Assembly (NCBI GenBank): GCA_030268105.1
Contig: BSDZ01000080.1
Coordinates: 3,287,501-3,351,500 of the forward strand
Reading direction: 5' to 3'
Source of the DNA: Volvox africanus
Taxonomy: Eukaryota; Chlorophyta; Chlorophyceae; Chlamydomonadales; Volvocaceae
Length of the DNA stretch: 64,000 nucleotides
Under the pieces are notes generated by a model. It saw only the letters and a program-made list of their open reading frames with translations. It was not told the DNA's origin and made no database searches. Both the position numbers and the translations under genes were made by a program. Each line of letters begins with the position of its first letter. Positions within the stretch are counted from its first letter, which is position 1. Positions 36,101 through 48,445 of the stretch are shown one piece after another.

Positions 36101-39100
36101 AGGCCGCAGGGCCCCATACACGCGTCACCCTACCTGGCGTTCAAAAACCAAATTCTTTATGGCGTCCCTCACCTTGCTGCTGAGTAAAGCTTCCAAACAA
36201 AACCCGCCCCGCATCCCGCAGGCCGATCACGCGCGCCTGGCTCAAGAACTTTTAGCGACGGACAAGGACCAGGCGGATAGAAGGGCCTATCTGCTTTGTA
36301 AAAACTGGAATCTGCCCAACACCTACCTGGTCAGGTTTGGGTCTCTTTGGTCGGACCGGCGTGGGTGGTTAGGGGCAGTGGACGGACGGGGCCCCTCGAG
36401 GGGATATATATATATATAGTATATATAGTATATATATACTATATATATCCACATATCAGCCTGTCCACGGGGCTCCCCCCTCGTTCCGCTGCCTCCTCTT
36501 TCCTGCATGCCGCGGAGTATATTCCCGGCTCATTCAGATCATGGATGAATACGGCATGATGATGTCATGGTGTCTGGAAGGATACTGCAGGCTGAGGTCT
36601 TTATCGACGCTGGCAGAATGCATCCGGACTGTTACAGGTGCCCAGTAGTACGAATCCGCACAACCGACTCCCCTCCACCCATCATATCCCGATTTTCCCC
36701 TCTCCTCCTCCCTCCATGTGCTCTCCAGCTGGGCAAGCACCTGAGCGAGGCCCTGGTGGAGCAGTATCACGCTGAGGGGCGTATTTCGGGCGGGGCGGCT
36801 ATCGTGAGACCCAGTCTGGTCTCCGCCATTGCGGGAGCGCCCTACCCGGGCTATGTGGGCAACCTGGCGGGTAGGGGGGAAAGCAAGCAGCGCGGCGACA
36901 AACACACCTCACATCGGCACGGCTCGGGGATACTGGGAATTGGCCGTGCTGGGGTGCACGGGGTGTCCGGCCACTGGGCGATGAGTCATGCTTGTGCAAT
37001 GTATACCCCTGATTCCAAACACATTCTCGCTCGCCTCGCTTCGAATGACTTCCGGATACCCCTCAGGCCCCTCCGGCTACATGACCGCCTTCGCGCTGGG
37101 GTTCTTTAACGACAACTCCGCTGCATGGCACGCCTGGCACTTGCTGGACTCGGTGCCGGGCGACGTGGCGGCGGCGGTGACGTTGGCGGCCGCCGCCACC
37201 TTGGCAGCAGGTATCCGCTCCAGGGAGCACCTCCACGCGCTCTGCTCCACGCTGCCGGCGTCTCGCCGCAGCCTGCTCGCCACGCGCGCAGCCGCTGCAG
37301 TGGGACCCGATGCAGGTGAGGCCGCCGTTCGCTTCGTCGAGGCCGGAGATGAGAGCGCGATGCTGGGCGGAGGCGGCAGGCAGCTTGGGCCTGCCAGTAT
37401 GGCTGCCGCCCCAGGCGGTGAGGCTGCTGGCTTGGGGGCGGGTCAACGGCGGCGCAGTGGGGACAGTGGGGAGATGTTGGTATTCCATGCAGCCACATCG
37501 ACCATCAATCCCTGTCTGCATTTCGAGGCTTACGAGATGGCGTACCGCTTCTTTACAGTACATAAGCCGAAATACCGCCTCGGCGGGTACGTGGGCGTGC
37601 GGGTATGGGTACGGCTTGTACGAGTTGCGGCTTGCAGGGATCGGGGGGACGGCGGCTGACCGCTGGGGATTGCTATAGACTACGGGTGAGACGCGCCAAC
37701 AATCATGCAAATATCTGTACGATGGGTTAACGGCTAAGGCATGCGTGTTCCGTGCAGAAGACTTGCAGCACGCTTGCTTCACCTTGTCTCCTTGGCAATA
37801 GGCTCCCTATAAGGTCACCGGCATCGTCTCCCTGATTCTCTCTCTCTCTCCCTTTTTTTCTCTCTCTTCCGTCTGTCTCCCCCCTTCTCTCTCACACACA
37901 CACATACGCACAAACGCAAACACACACACGGTAGCGCAGATACGTCAAGGGCCCAGTGAACTACACACCGGTGCCCTGGAAGGTGGCTGTTAAAAAGCGC
38001 ATCACTCAGGCCAAGGTGTCAATGGCGTCCGGGCTGCTAAGCTGTTTCGGGGAGCAGAAAGCAGCGCGCAGGTGCGACCTTTCTTGCGTCAGTTGCGCGC
38101 GGCGTACTGCGTACGGCACTATGCGGCTCGCTGGTATATAGGAGGGCAATAGTGACTTACCAGGACCGGGGAGGGAGATAGGGAGGGGGGCGGGGGGGGG
38201 AACCAAAGGGGGGGGGTTGACTGATACCTGGTGGTTGACAGTTGTCGACAATGCGTTCGTTAGGGACTCTGTAGCGTTATGCCTGTCCCCATAAACCGTG
38301 CGCCTGACCCCAACCGAAATACCGCCGGCCGTTGCAAACTTACAACAGGCTACGTACCGGCTTCACCGCCTGGTCGTACGCCAATGACGTCAAGCACGAC
38401 AAGACGCTTTTCTTCTCCGTCCGCAACGTGCTGGCTCTGGAGCGGCTTCTGGTTCCGGAGGAGCGAGAGGTGGTCCCTCTGCTGTGGAGGGGCAGCTGGA
38501 TCGAGTACGGCAATACGTGAGGCCGAAACGCAAGGGTGTTGGACCAAATCCTTTTGGGCCAAATGACGGAGGGTGTGTGTACACTGTGTAGTCCCGCGTC
38601 AGCACATCTGGGGACCAGCACCATGATCATTACGGGGTTGGGGGATCGCAGCCGGGTGTTGGACCAAATGGGGATATGGCGCTGTCCGATGCCGCTTTCT
38701 TCCTGCCAGGGCTCCATTCGGGTCCGTCGAGTAATTCACATCCTCTCACGTACCCCTCGACATCCCGTTCCCTCGCCTCCTGTATTCCCTCCACTGTCGC
38801 AGCTACATGGCGGGCGTGTGCCGCCTCTTCATGGGTCTCCCAATCCCACCTCCGACACCGCAGCTGCCTCACCACTTCGTCTACATCCCCTACGTCCTAA
38901 TGGCGGAGGATCAGCTGCCGCCGCTGGCGGGTACCCGCCGAGTGGTGCCGGTGGTGGCGCCCCCCGCGGGACCCGTTCCCGCCGCAACGTCGGCTGCTGC
39001 CGCGGCGATGACGGCGCCAACGCAAACAGCTCCAGTCGCCTCCGTCCAGCAGAACGGCGAGCGGGAGGATGAGCTGCTGGAACGGAAGGAAATGGGGCTT

Positions 39101-39220
39101 GTCGGGGAAGCCAGGGCAGTCAAGGCGGTGCAGCCGTCCGCGGCTTCGGATGTACCGCTTCCTCTAAAGACCTGGACGGGACCTCCGCAGGTAGAGCTGG
39201 CGGAGGTGACGGCGGCGTGA
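33108..39220 (+). CDS. Fatty acyl-CoA reductase (alcohol-forming, NAD_binding_4 family)
   Basis: NADPH-dependent reduction of fatty acyl-CoA to fatty alcohol, for wax-type lipids or ether lipids. Ten exons join in phase to about 711 residues: 33108-33258, 33936-34123, 34969-35078, 35851-36049, 36222-36329, 36729-36870, 37067-37586, 37940-38071, 38349-38516, 38803-39220. The Rossmann motif is split by intron 1: VLITG plus ATGYIGGVVLEQLL. Further family marks are VVLEGDLSEP, VVIHGAAR, NNYEGTRRLLELVEQ, HISTSFVG, the catalytic Tyr-x-x-x-Lys split by intron 5 (NTYL plus LGKHLSEALV, Tyr 251 and Lys 255), AAIVRPSLV, and NLAGPSGY. C-terminal exons (FHAATSTINP, KVSMASGLLSCFGEQ) match the FAR C-terminal part. 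The last exon adds an Ala/Pro-rich tail. Introns 1-3 carry large microsatellites. A TGTAA lies at 39990-39994. Confidence 0.9.
33637..33935. repeat. Hexanucleotide TACACG/TACACA microsatellite in FAR intron 1
   Basis: About 290 bp of TACACG units with interspersed TACACA variants, ending at the acceptor CAG itself, so the last repeat units form the 3' splice site of intron 1. All six frames stay open through most of it, giving meaningless TY, HV or CT repeat ORFs. Confidence 0.97.
34419..34488. repeat. Long near-perfect hairpin around a TA run
   Basis: Arms starting ACAGGGTACGGCGC and their reverse complement flank an alternating TA stretch; the 35-bp arms have a single mismatch. It lies in FAR intron 2 just before the TGTA microsatellite. 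It may be a small fold-back element or a footprint of one. Confidence 0.85.
34597..34878. repeat. Tetranucleotide TGTA microsatellite in FAR intron 2
   Basis: About 70 essentially uninterrupted TGTA units, 91 bp upstream of the exon 3 start at 34969. It is transcribed and removed with the intron. Confidence 0.97.
35326..35611. repeat. Compound 9-bp repeat in FAR intron 3
   Basis: About 22 units of AGCAGTAAT followed by about 10 units of AGTAGTAAT, the shift occurring near 35525. Immediately after comes a GC-rich dyad (GCCGGC at 35615 and 35625). It sits inside the intron between exons 3 and 4. Confidence 0.95.
36402..36450. repeat. TA-rich palindrome in FAR intron 5
   Basis: GGATATATA at the left and TATATATCC at the right enclose alternating TA with TAGTATA phase breaks, forming a near-complete fold-back of about 49 bp. 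It is similar in character to the 34419-34488 hairpin. Confidence 0.7.
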
Positions 39221-42200
39221 GTGCCGCCATTCAGAGGATTGGGCAAGTAGCGGCGGGGGTTTGTGGTCTGGAGCGAAGTTTGCAAGTTGTCGTTCAAAAT
39301 CTGATGTGCTGGATACGCGGGCGGCGGTGGTAGGGCCGCCGTCGCTCGCTGGAGGGCCTGCAAATGGGCTGGTGTCATTACAATAGTACGTTACTCGACA
39401 TACTTCCGTATAATTCAAATAAGTATACTTCACGCTACTGCCGGACGCGGAGGGGGTACCATGTACCACGTCCGGCAGTAGCGAGCTCCCCGGGAGCTTT
39501 AGGCGTGTGGCTTCAGGAAGAAGAGGGGACACAGGGGGGCGTCTGCAAGGGACTGGAGGGAGACCCTTCAGGGACCGCCAGATATGAGACGTGACGAGAT
39601 CGGAGTGAGGGGTGCATCTGGGCCTTACGCGGCCTTGGCCGATTAGGTGGAGGGATGGAGCCTCTGGCTGCCGGCCATGGAGGGTGGAATCGACTTTCAT
39701 GGGAGGTAGGGCGTCCGGTGCGGCGCTTAAGCTCATGGCCGCGGGAAGGTGGGGAGGCGTTGCGTCACCCATGCATGCATCTTGTTTGTCCAATGGGGTG
39801 ATACGTTGAAATCTTTTACAGAATTGAACATTTTGATATTATACTCTCGCGAGTCGTTGGCAATGTGGGAGGATGTGCACGCACCTGGGGGCCTCGGGCC
39901 TCGCACCGTACGATGGATGACGCCAGAGTAGAAGCATAATTGGAACCCTCACAGCAGCGAAGGGGCAGGCAGGTTGGGTGTTGCGGGCATGTAAGGAACA
40001 CAATACACGAGGTAGGATTAGAGGGAGAGCTTCTGCGTCCAAGATATCCTAGTCAAAAGTCGTAGTTGGCGCTTGCAAGCCAGGGGCTGCAAGCCTGTTA
40101 TGGCATATTTGCGGCAATGTTGGTCACACATCTTCGTTCTTTGAGTCAGCGACTTGCTTCTGTCCCACCAAACAGCAGAGGCCCAGGCCTTGTCTGGTCG
40201 AACCCGGGGAGGTCTTATGGCAGTTAGACGCTTCAACGGAATATTACGGCCGAGCTGTTCTCCCCTTTCCCCTGGGACAACTCGACCGACTACTTCCATC
40301 ACCGTGCACAAGGTTCACCGGCGTCCGGTGCTATTTAACCTTTTTGGGGACAAACGGGTTTTGGGGACTTGGTTGTATGTGCTCATATGAAGTATTCGGA
40401 TGTCAAGACGTGCGGGTTTCAGGCGGGTTTCCCCAGGCGGGTTGGGTTCTGAAGAAGGGAGCGTTGGGAGAAGGGCCGCGCGGAAGGTACACTCGACACG
40501 TATTATGGGGGTTAAAAATCTCCTTACGTGGGACTTACTACTTTGACTTACTACTAGCAAAGAAAAAATGAATCACTTGGTAAAAGTTGCTGATTTTACC
40601 TGAGCGACAAGAGGACTGGCACCACAGAGAGGTTCATGAGCCTTCTTCCGCAGGCGCTGTAACCTGATGCTCAGTATAAGCATACGAAAATTTACATCTG
40701 TGCGCGCATGAGGTCGTCGTCATTCTTGCTGTCATCCCCAACATCTCCGCTTTCCTCCTGGATCCTGGCTCACGGCTCACGTTGTTGCCGTCCTTGGTAC
40801 GGTGCGAACGTGATCGCACACTCGAGGGGCTGTAGGGTCAGATACCCCGCAACGTCCGCTAACTAACAATTGCCCTGAGAAAAGATCGGGCTATGAACAG
40901 AACAGGCACACGCAGAGAGACCTTGCCGTAGAAGCCTATCCACCCTGCAGACCTGCCATACAAGCAGACCTACCTAGGCCACCAATTGCAGCCACCACCA
41001 AGGCCCACATTTTGCTGGCAAAAAATTGACACAGCTTCACGTGGGGCTGCCAGTACCCACTACTCCTCCGATCACCGGAAGGCACCACCAAGTTTCACAT
41101 CGCCTAGGTAAATACTTTGTGCGGAGCTCCCAGCAAAACCTCTTACAGCTCAAACCCAACTGCTTCTTCTTTACAGCTCAAACCAAACCGCTGCTTCAGC
41201 ACCTGCATTCTGACGTCCGACACACGAAGGGCATCTTCCTGCACGCATCCTCACCTAACAGGAGTGAAGACGCGCAGCTGAACGGCTTCTCCAATACGGG
41301 TATCAATCAGCACCACATGTACAAAAGGCAAATCGCCGCTATACCATACGCACCATACGCTGTGCCCCCAGAGGTATTGCGCGGGAAGTTCAAAACCTGG
41401 GGAGGTGCCTCTGCCTCGACTCTGTCTTGTCGCGGAGTGGACTGGCGGCCCCCGACCCAGTGCATCACCTGTTGGGGATTAGCTCGAGAGAACACAACAC
41501 ATCAGCACCTTGACGCCTGGAGCGGAAGGAGCGGCGCAACAATAAGTCTAACAACGACTCAAGACAGCAACATGCATTTCCCCGCCACTGAAGGAGCGCC
41601 CACCCCCCAGGTGATGGTAAACTCGGACGCATGTCCATGAGAAGCATCAGACCCGGGAGAATAATGGAGGCTCTCCGGACCTCGAGGCCCCATCCACAAC
41701 CCACCCAGTTCCGCACCGCCACTGAACGTCAGCCATACAGCACTTGAGGAAATCAACATGCCATCGCCATGCAATCAGCGGACTGACGGCCTGCCGCCGC
41801 GTATAGTTGCTCGCAGGATAAACACAGTGGTGTTCGCAGGCAGCGAATCCAACAGCCGCCCAATCGCGTGAGCATCTGCAGCCGCTGACGCAGAGCAGAC
41901 AGTGCTCTGTCCAAGGTCCCGACCAGGAATCCACCTGCTGCACCGGAGCCCCGGCCATGGCTGCCAGCACCGCCAGGAGCTCCGTGCTCAATGCCCCCTC
42001 CATCCAACCCGGTAGACCCGGGCCCTCAACCAATCCTACTAGACAGGCACACAACATGCGATATCACAAATCCGAATGCGCACAAATATTGCTGTGCAGG
42101 TTGTCGGTAATACAATAACCCATCGTCGGTTTCTCTTAGCACCCGATGACCCTACAATCCCTGTTTTCCCGGCCAAACAGCAACCTCGCATATCCTTGCC

Positions 42201-42901
42201 GTCTCCACATCCTTGCATGCCCAGCCACTCCAGGGATCACGACCACCCCCTTTGCTTGCTTGATGCTATCGGCCTGCTTTCCGTAAGCCTCTAGGCTCAC
42301 AGAGCAAACGCCAAATACACTGTTACATTGCCTCGCACGCTACATTTTTCCATTCTTACGCATTTTACCAGCGATTATTATTTTTCTGATGCCAATTACG
42401 CTCGTTAATTCGCACGCGCAACGATAGGAGACCCTTGGCGCCCCTGCTGTTGGCGCTGGGTGGTGCTCTCCCGGGGGCGAGTTAGTGCCGAAAAGGTAGG
42501 CCGACAATGCAGAGCAGCAAGATAACGGAGTGCACTCTCCCCTCGCCAATCCCTATACGGGTAGTACCCCAGAGTACGGAAGGACCCTAGACTTGCTGGA
42601 ACTGCTCTCTGCGAGCTTGCAGCCAGGCTGGCATGCCGTCATGGCCACTGAGAAGCGCGCGGGACATGACTCGGTCGGACAGACACAGAGTGTGGCCCTC
42701 AGGCCAGGTCTGCAGCATGCCAGGGATATAGCACACAAAAAACAAAAATGATGTGGGGGTTGCTGGTGGACTGGTGGCATACCACAGCTTCAAAATGATT
42801 GCCACAGATTAGTTAGTTATCTCGAATCCTCAGCTAATACGCCTACCAGCAAAGGCAGGCGAAGGGGGTCAGGGATGGGCGACATATGGGGACGCCGGTA
42901 A
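39221..42901. other. Intergenic between convergent FAR and SurE genes
   Basis: About 3.7 kb between two converging genes. It should contain both 3' UTRs: TGTAA at 39990-39994 for the + gene, and TTACA at 42323-42327 (TGTAA on the minus strand) for SurE. A 15-bp inverted repeat lies at 39433-39483. The longest ORF, at 41026-41640, has no motif, splice partners or domain character and is not called. Nothing else was recognised. Confidence 0.6.
39433..39483. repeat. 15-bp perfect inverted repeat
   Basis: CGCTACTGCCGGACG and its exact reverse complement lie 21 nt apart. The position is about 210 bp downstream of the FAR stop, so the transcript's 3' UTR would fold here. It could be a small element or a 3' UTR stem-loop. 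Confidence 0.8.
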
Positions 42902-45900
42902 CTAGCGGCACTGCAGCAGAGGTGCGCACCCAGCAGCCGCTACCATGGAAATATCGATCGCGTTCGGTGCCCCTCCCTCATCATCTTGACGGCTGATTAA
43001 CGGCGGCAAAGTCCAACAAACGCACTCCCTACCCCCTACCTGCAATGTGGAGATTGAGACGTGTCCGGCCTGCAACGCCATGACGTCGCTGCGATCAATC
43101 TGCATGATACGCCGTGTGTCATACGCATTGTTATACACGACCGGGTATCCAGCCGCCAGCGCCTGCATTGGAGGAACGTACTCAGCTCGGCTTTAGAAGG
43201 GATTCTTCAGGTGGCTCCTCTTACCCCCCGTCCATCTCAACCGCCGCGGACCCGCCAGGAAGGGGGTCGATGAGGTCAAGGGGCGATGCTGCACATGCCG
43301 GGGGATGATTCGCATACGAAATATACATTCCGGCCCCCTTACCAGTACGAGCCGCACCTACCATGGCATCAGGCCAACGATTCCAAACCTCACCTCCGCG
43401 ATGCCCTGTATGACATCTGTCCTGGTACCGTTGCCGTTGCCGTTGATCTTCCCGTTCCCACTACCATTTGCCAGCTCGACGCCTCTGCTGCTCAGGGCGC
43501 CTCCGTTGCTATCACCATTGCCGTTACCATTGCCGTTGGGCATTTCAATTGCCGCCACCAATGCTGGCTGCAATTGGCCCGCCATCGTTTCTGCAGCCGG
43601 AGATGATCGTTCCGGCACCGAAACCACGTACGAATCCCGGTAGAACATCAGCCCCAGTCCTGAGGTAGGTTTGGGCGCACCAAGTTGCGGCGCGCGGACC
43701 ATCTTGAGAGCGGATAAGCGGTACCATGCTTCACCTCTACTCGGCATTTAAGATGAGGCTTAAGAATACCCTAACCGCCCGCACGACCAGGATTTTGTCA
43801 TTTTTACAACCCCCAGGTCCTTCACTGTCCGCAACCCGCCCACGCAGCCACGCACCCGTGGTCTGCACTCTGCCCCTGGCCGGCTGCCAGTCAGCGGGGA
43901 CGTTGAGGTTGAGGAACAGGTCCCCGTCCTGGAAGGCATCCACCAACACCTGGATGCATGCGAAGGAAACGGTCACGGAAGTTGTAGGGCAGGAAGAGGT
44001 TGGGGGCAGAGAGTGGTTGGGGGCAGGAAGTGGTGGGGCAGGAAGTGGTGGGGCTGAAAATGGTGGGGTGCAGAAAGTGGTGGGGCACACCGAACAAGTA
44101 CGTTGGCCGTACCTGGCCGTTTTGGGGCCAGGTGGAGTGAAGGGAGCATCAGGGAGGGAGGTGGTGTTGAGATCATGGTCAGGGTGGGACATGAACAGAC
44201 GCTTTGTCTCGACGCAGCGGACGAACGGGGGACGGGGGTAAGCGAGGGACAGCACGAGGGGCCAGAGGGGATCTGGGGACCGAGGGAAGGGACAGGGGAA
44301 AGGCCGCCGGGTCCTATCCTTAGACACGTGCGGGAACACATGATGCAGAACAAAATAATATTTTTTACCGACAAAACACATACATGATGCATAGAAAATA
44401 ACGTATATATTACAAATACACGACAAAGCACATACACACACAAAGCACGACAAGCACCGAACCTGCTCCACGTCCATGACCCAGTTGTGAGGCAGCGATT
44501 CGTACTCGCACGTCGCGGCCACATGGCGGCGACCAATGCCGCCCACCACGACGTGGTCTCGGGGCCAGTTGCGGGCGGGTCGGTCCCCCAGCGCTGCCAT
44601 TGCCACCTTCGTCAGTGCCTGGGCCGTACGTCGGAATGGATCGGACGAGTGGACAGGTGTTGACATGAAAAAATAGCAATTCGGATGCGAGCTTGGGACC
44701 AGTGACGTGCGATGAACTCGCGTCAACATATCTTCAGTAGGGTGGTTGTGGCAACCGCCGCTTGAACTACCTACGCCTGCAGTGTGCACTTGTTGTACAT
44801 CATTCCCACGGCATCCATCAGCTCCGGTCCCTCTATCAACCTCAATCAAAACCCCAAACACCCGCCCCTCCCGGCCCAGCCCAACACCAGCCCACTCACC
44901 AGGGTGGCACCCACGGCGTTGTCGAGGGATGAGCACTTGTCGGTGCTTGTGCTGCTGGACGCCAGGGAGGGCACTCCGTACAGCCCCGCGGTTCGGGCTG
45001 CACCCACAGTTCCGCTAAGGGAAACGAGCGGGAGGGAGGGAAGGGTGTATGCGGGGCTAGCTTGTAGGTAGGCAGGTAAGGCGTTTGGCTAAAAAGCAGA
45101 TGTCCACATGCATGTGGCATGTACATAATGGACACGCACACGGCCGGCCTCCGGTCTGCTGGTGGCTGGCCAGCTGGGAGCCGCACCAGGACATGGCACC
45201 CCACCTTGAGGAGGCCTCTCAAAATGCTGTTTGCATCCGCACAAGGTGCCTTCAGATCGGCCGAACGTGACCAAACTAGAGGCGCGATGCTGGGCTTGCT
45301 GCCACTGCTCGGAAGAACGAATGGCGCTTCCTTTCCTTCGCGGGAAGAATGGCCGTTACATCCGCTGGGCAATGGGGAAATGAACCCCCGGTCTTAGAAG
45401 CCCCTGCTGCTGCTGCTGCTGCTACATGTTTCTCCGCCCATGTAGCCCGCCTCCACACGCCGCACATCCCGGACCACGCCGCGCTTACTTACCTACTAAG
45501 CAGCCGCGCATCTTCCCTCCTCGTAGTGATGCCACAGACCCACCAGGATGCCAGACTCATTTCCCCCCCTCCCTCCTGCCAGTCTGCTCCGGGCAGACTC
45601 TGCTGCCGCCAGTCTGCTTCCCAGCGGTAATCCAGCTTCACCCCGCGCCCACCTTAGCAGCACGTCAGTACCCATGTTGGGTCCGTAGTTGGGTCCTGAT
45701 AACGCTATGATGGGGTGAAGGTCCAGCGCCCGCAACAGGCCCTTCGTGGCGTCCAGAGCCACCATCATGCAGTCCGTGGGAGTACCTGGAGGAGAATCGC
45801 GGCGCGGAGGTCATGCTAAGACAGGTGCAAGATGGTGTATGCTTGCTTATCAGAAAACAGCGAGGGCCCTGGTAGCCGGGCGGACCCTGAGAACCGTGAT

Positions 45901-46780
45901 CCTGTGCCTAGGTCCGTTGCTTCTAGTCCAGGCTAATGCCTGTACGCAACGTTATGCATCTTTGCAATTGCACATGAAAAGCGCAATCTAGGGCCCAATA
46001 CATGGAGGGCCTTACTAGGGAGGTGGGCTTATCGCACTTGGCTCGCTCACCCGCCAATGCGTACGTGTCCGGCCCTAAGTCCGGCCGTACGCGCAGCTCC
46101 ATGTCATTCCGAAGTGTAAGGCCCATGCTGGTGAATGGAGGCGTGGAGCATGACAACACGGGACTTAGAGGGATGTGGTGAAATTAAAAAGGGCCTTTGG
46201 GATAGCTGAGCACATGACCAAGACCGGCAAGCTGAAGGTGACATATGGCGCTCTGCTGTACAGCATTACTTGCCGAAAACCATCGCAGTGCCCTGAAGCT
46301 TAGGGTCACTTTCCTCTGTCTGAGGTGACTACGATGGTTTAGGTAAGGGACTATCCCCTTTGTATTATTATATAATTATCTTAAATGTTATTGGATTCGT
46401 GTCCGTTGGCGGTACAAAACCCTTCTGCTGCTACGTCAACGTGCGAAAAATCCTACCTCGCTGCGCTTTTGTTCCGAGCTGGAGCTATGACCAGAACCCT
46501 TTGGCCCGTATCCTGTCGCAATTTAGCAGCCAGAGACTGAAGCGCAGGGCTTTCGACGCCATCATCTGCAGCAATCGGAGCCTCCAAGTCACAACACGCA
46601 AGTAACAAGAGATTTCAAAATTTAATCTTCACCATTAGAAAGCACCACGCAAGGTTCCGCTGCGCGGACTGCGACAATTGACGAACGCGACCGTGTCAGC
46701 GTGAAATGTGAGCAGGGTCGATCCCTATGCTGGCGCAATAGTATAGAAGCGGAAGACTTGCTCATAAAAATACGACGCAT
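42902..46780 (-). CDS. surE: SurE-type 5'/3'-nucleotidase with N-terminal transit-like leader
   Basis: Hydrolyses nucleoside monophosphates, and in some members polyphosphate. Exons in transcription order: 46780-46633, 46565-46457, 46127-46051, 45785-45653, 45014-44900, 44618-44463, 43949-43856, 43659-43394, 43069-43040, all in phase; a last exon is uncertain. The metal-site motif is built across intron 1 (VVLSN plus DDGVESPAL). Also present are VLVIAPARNKSAAS, GTPTDCMMVAL, SGPNYGPNMGTDVL then SGTVGAA, and NLNVPADW. The leader (MSKSSASILLRQHRD, then TLTRSRSSIVAVRA) is basic and Ser/Arg-rich like a plastid or mitochondrial transit peptide; an in-frame ATG lies five codons earlier. Exon 8 carries a Gly-Asn repeat insertion before TDVIQGIAE. 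After ISTLQ the frame either reads on about 40 codons to the TAG at 42902-42904 or splices to a tiny exon ending at that TAG. Confidence 0.88.
43998..44094. repeat. GTGGGG-type imperfect tandem repeat in surE intron
   Basis: Seven or so imperfect copies of a 12-14-bp unit built on GTGGGGCAGGAA, in the minus-strand intron 44462-43950. It is G-rich on the + strand. Confidence 0.75.
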
Positions 46781-48445
46781 TTTAGGTATTTCCTAGTCAC
46801 GCACTAGGACAGGGGTACAGGGTCACGTGAAAGCCATGAAGTTTCTATCATAGCCTTGCACTGCCAGGTAATACGCTGATTCCAATAATACCTCTGCATA
46901 AAATAAATTACGAATAACTTTACTAAGAACGATCTCTCAAAGTGCAGGTTGCTCTGACTTCTCAATTGCAACCTAGATGGATTCCGCCGTGCAGGCTCCG
47001 GAGCCGAGGGTCTCGCACATTTCCCTCGACAGGTTTTCATTTTCCATGGTATCTTAAGATTGAATAGAGATACAATACATACTCACTTCGTCAGTCTGTG
47101 CCGCTGTCGTTTGACCCTTGTGGAACATGGTTCAGGCTTAAATCGGAGGATGGGTTGCGTGTTGGTGTATCCGTGTGCATCTAAAGCTCCAAACCAGGGG
47201 TCACGATGAGCATTGTCCAGGTGCCAACATCCGGAGGCGGAAAGTGGCAAATCGTCAGTCACACGTCTCCCGTCACCTTATTGGTTGCATATCCAGGCCG
47301 GTGCGGAAGGCTGCGTACGTTGCCAATGCCAACGCCGATAAAAATCGTTGACCGGCGGCCATGATGTATTTCAGGGGAATGAACAGGGGTAACCTTTCGC
47401 GACCCTTCCTTTGATCAGCTCTCGTGCCGCCCGGGTAAATATCTAACGTGCCTTCGTTTTGAATCCTTGGTCGGGGCTGGGTAGAACTATAGCCTGCAAA
47501 TTTAGGGATTGTTAGGAAAGGTCCACAAAGGACAGCAGTCTGCTGAAGAACGGAATTCTGACCGCTACGACGTGTGAATATGAAACGGTTCGTAATACTC
47601 ATTACAGCGTTTTTGTTGTGCAGCCATCCTGGAGGAAATATCGCCCATCAGTTCGGTATCGAGCTCCGGCAGCTATCGCTTGACGAGTGGAGATGTAGAG
47701 AAGTGAGCTGAACCTGGCTGAGACTCTTAGGTGTTACACTGTGGGCGACTTTCCCTGAAAGGACAAGCACCTACCGGGGCCCCTGACCACCGGGCCGAAC
47801 CACAGCGCAGGGGAGAACGCACGGCTTCGTCTGTCTGTCACGGTCTGTCTGTCTGTCCGGCTGAAAGTGTTTGGGGCAGGGGAGATTTGCAGCATTGCGA
47901 TTTGCTTGCCTTGTTGCTACACCCGCATTCTTGCTGAGAAACGTTTGCAAAATCAGTACCCGGTTTTCGAAACTACGGAGGGTCACTTGAAAAAATTGCG
48001 AATCAAACGCGTTTGGCCGTCCTGGTGATGATCTGATGAACGGCCCTCCATGTCTCATGGCACCCCCATTGCTGCAGAATGAATGCCAGCTGTGAATGAA
48101 ACGTCTCTCACAGATGGCACTCGTAGGTCCGGTCTCTGGGACGCAATCCTGACCGTAGCAGCTAATGCCCACCGTCAGCGGCGAACACTCTTAAGCTACA
48201 GTCCTGCACCCGTTTCCGCAACCTGAGTATCGCAACCCGTCGATGGCAGTCATGGAAACCACACATGGTCGTGCATATTCCGGCTATCCATTCCATGTGG
48301 GCTATACGGCTGTAAGAAAGCGCGATCAAATGTTATCAAGGAAGACAAGTTACGTGACTGCAGAAACGCACGCCCAGCCGCACAAGAGCATACATATCAT
48401 GTTACACACGTAAGATTGCCACGAGTATTGTCGGATTCTCTCTCC
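46781..48445. other. Intergenic between GH1-A and surE
   Basis: Tandem minus-strand genes: this holds the 3' UTR of GH1-A and the promoter of surE. A TTACA at 48402-48406 (TGTAA on the minus strand) is about 40 nt past the GH1-A stop. A short TGTC run occurs at about 47833-47862. Minus-strand ORFs at 47273-47602 and 47771-48172 have no recognisable motif and are left out. Confidence 0.55.

Noticed and set aside
41026..41640. 204-codon plus-strand ORF
   Set aside because: Composition is unstructured, with no domain, and it lies in the 3' region between convergent genes.
47273..48172. Two minus-strand ORFs considered as upstream exons of surE
   Set aside because: The first surE exon was found at 46780-46633 with a start codon and correct phase, so no further upstream exon is needed.
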